A DNA stretch of 64,000 nt from Bactericera cockerelli (taxonomy: Eukaryota > Arthropoda > Insecta > Hemiptera > Triozidae). A program made the translations under genes and the position numbers. Location of the stretch: positions 18,795,094 through 18,859,093 of the forward strand of contig CM044966.1 of NCBI GenBank assembly GCA_024516035.1, in the 5' to 3' direction. The notes beneath the pieces were generated by a model that saw nothing but the letters and a program-made list of their open reading frames with translations, did not search any database and was not told the DNA's origin. This document shows positions 62,323 through 64,000 of the stretch, in pieces (within the stretch, counting starts at the first letter, position 1; the number at the start of each line of letters is the position of its first letter).

Positions 62323-64000
62323 GTGAGCGTGGGTTCAAATCCCGGTGGTGGGAATCTTTTTGTAAAAAAAAAATCAAATAATTAAAAAAAAAGTTATAAC
62401 AATTATTTCATTGTTTTTATCAAGAAAGTCAAGTTTTTAACGAGGAAAAATTTATGCACTGTGTGGTATTCGAACCAACAGATGATGCGCTTCTTTGATT
62501 ACCAGACTAGCGCTTTAACCACTTGACTACCAGTGCACGTCTACTTTTAAGCTGGAATCCCACTGTGTGAACCTGATAGGTAGTCAAGTGCTTAACGCGC
62601 TAGTCTGGTAATCCAGGTAGCGTAGTGATCCGTTGGTTCGTATCCAACCCAATGCATGCATTTTTCCTCATTCATTTGAGTTTGTCACCACATAATAATA
62701 AGACTCTGAGGATTAGGTGGTAGAAAATGCTTTCTGTTTATACTGATTAAGTTCGTCTGGTGGTTACCTTTCACTAAAGAGTGTTGTTATTATTATTAGA
62801 AAGTAATACTTGGGAAACCTCTCAATTGAGTCATATTTTTTGTCATGATGGTTTTTTTTTAATTTAATGCACTTTTACGACTTTAATTTGTCGTCATTCG
62901 TGCCATTCCCCGTCATGATATTAAATTAATAAGGTGGTAATGTCAATTATTTCATATGTTTTTATAGTCACATTATTGTTTTTTTTTTTTTTTTTTTTTT
63001 TTTCAAATACCTAATACACTTGAAAGTTATATATTATAACAATCAAGCAATAACTGGTATGCTCATTTATTCACTCAATCATTCACACATGTATTCATAA
63101 GAGATCTGGTTGTTGGGGCATATCGTTGAATTTTTTCATGCATGATGTTATAGGGGATTTGAGAATATTCTTGTTTTTATTAGGGATGGAAAAAAGTTGA
63201 GTTCTGTCTATTCTAAGCCTAGGGTCTGGTATTCTGAAATTAAATTGTGAGAGTATGTAGGGACTATTTATTGTATTGTTAATTATGTTTTGCAAAAGTT
63301 TAATCTGATTACCTACAAATCTTTCTTCGATTGATTCTATGGGGAGATTTTCAATTAATTGATTTTAAAAACATATTTTATAAACAACATTTTAAAAACA
63401 AAAAAAGGGGAGATAAAAATAAAAAATTCAATAATGTTGAAAAATTAAACGTCTCTACCTCCCTGTCTCTCTCCCAGTGCGCTACATCACTCGACCAAGG
63501 AGACTACTGATGATAATAATATTAATCACATAATAAATTAACAGGGTTGGGTGGAAGAGATTGCCACAGGCAATAACCCCGCCCTTTAGGTAGGACATTA
63601 ACTTTATTCTTTTTTTGGTAGTCAAGTGCACTGGTAGTCAAGTGGTTAACGCGCTAGTCTGGTAATCCAGGTAGCTAGTCTGGTAATCCAGGTTCGAATC
63701 CCACCCAGTGCAGGATTTTTTCCTCATTAATTTGAGTTTGTGACCACATAACAATAAGACTCTGAGGGTTAGGTGGTAGAAAATGCTTTGAGCATTAACC
63801 TCGCCTGGTGGTTAACTTCCTTCCACTAAGGAGCATTATTGTTTTTGACATTTTCATGTCTTTGCTCTGGCACATAACCAAAATTATGTAACGAAATTAA
63901 GTGACGAAATTATGTAACGAAATTATGTAACGAAATTATGTGACGAAATTATGTAACGAAATATTAAATTGACATTTTCATGTCTTTGCTCTGGCACATA
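62323..64000. other. ELOVL intron 5 to window end
   Basis: Minus-strand SINE A (62437-62541), plus-strand SINE A (62581-62800 and 63631-63842; the latter with a duplicated head), poly-T (62979-63003), a family F tail (63545-63600) and a final short tandem tgtaacgaaattatg (63860-63965). No further ELOVL exon is seen. Confidence 0.6.

Overview
This is animal nuclear DNA, most likely from an arthropod and probably an insect. Small exons with GT-AG junctions sit in a sea of A+T-rich, repeat-filled introns. There are many tRNA-derived SINEs, Helitrons, RTE-type LINE remnants and TA- or TTAA-flanked MITEs, and no operons or bacterial-type genes. The species cannot be read from the sequence.

Three protein genes can be reconstructed, all with reading phase carried correctly across every junction. 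(1) An ORP9/OSBPL9-like oxysterol-binding-related protein lies on the minus strand from about 51114 down to 470 and continues left of the window. Twelve constitutive-looking exons and one candidate cassette exon cover part of the PH domain, a coiled-coil region, an FFAT-like motif, an acidic/low-complexity linker and the start of the ORD lipid-transfer domain, including the family fingerprint EQVSHHPP. Its first PH exon(s) were not found. (2) A two-RRM RNA-binding protein of 840 residues (four exons, 39581-45301, plus strand) is nested in an intron of gene 1 in the opposite orientation. (3) A fatty-acid elongase (ELOVL family) lies on the plus strand from 56776 to 62322 and runs out of the window; five exons reach the HxxHH box.

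The striking feature is that seven exon edges in these three unrelated genes have been amplified into tandem arrays. Each array unit contains part of an exon, usually its splice site, and a short piece of adjoining intron or UTR. They are: the EQVSHHPP exon (6 extra copies, 1-469), the next upstream ORD exon's acceptor (4105-4500), the [17 protein letters not shown] exon (19 copies at exactly 141 bp, with a 987-bp higher-order repeat), the [13 protein letters not shown] exon with its donor, the ETILRHAY exon (5 copies at exactly 101 bp), the stop codon/3'UTR of the RRM gene (5 copies at exactly 100 bp) and ELOVL exon 2 with its acceptor (21 copies of about 115 bp). I know of no standard name for this pattern.

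The rest is intron or intergenic DNA: a decayed Helitron with both termini (781-3530) and a short non-autonomous Helitron (55800-56067); an RTE-like reverse transcriptase ORF (53331-54659) and an internally deleted sibling (61464-61625); several tRNA-headed SINE families; LINE-like 3' tails with a conserved short hairpin; a MITE with perfect 65-bp terminal repeats present twice, once inside a SINE and once inside a piggyBac-like MITE; long microsatellites; and a 1-kb polypurine tract.
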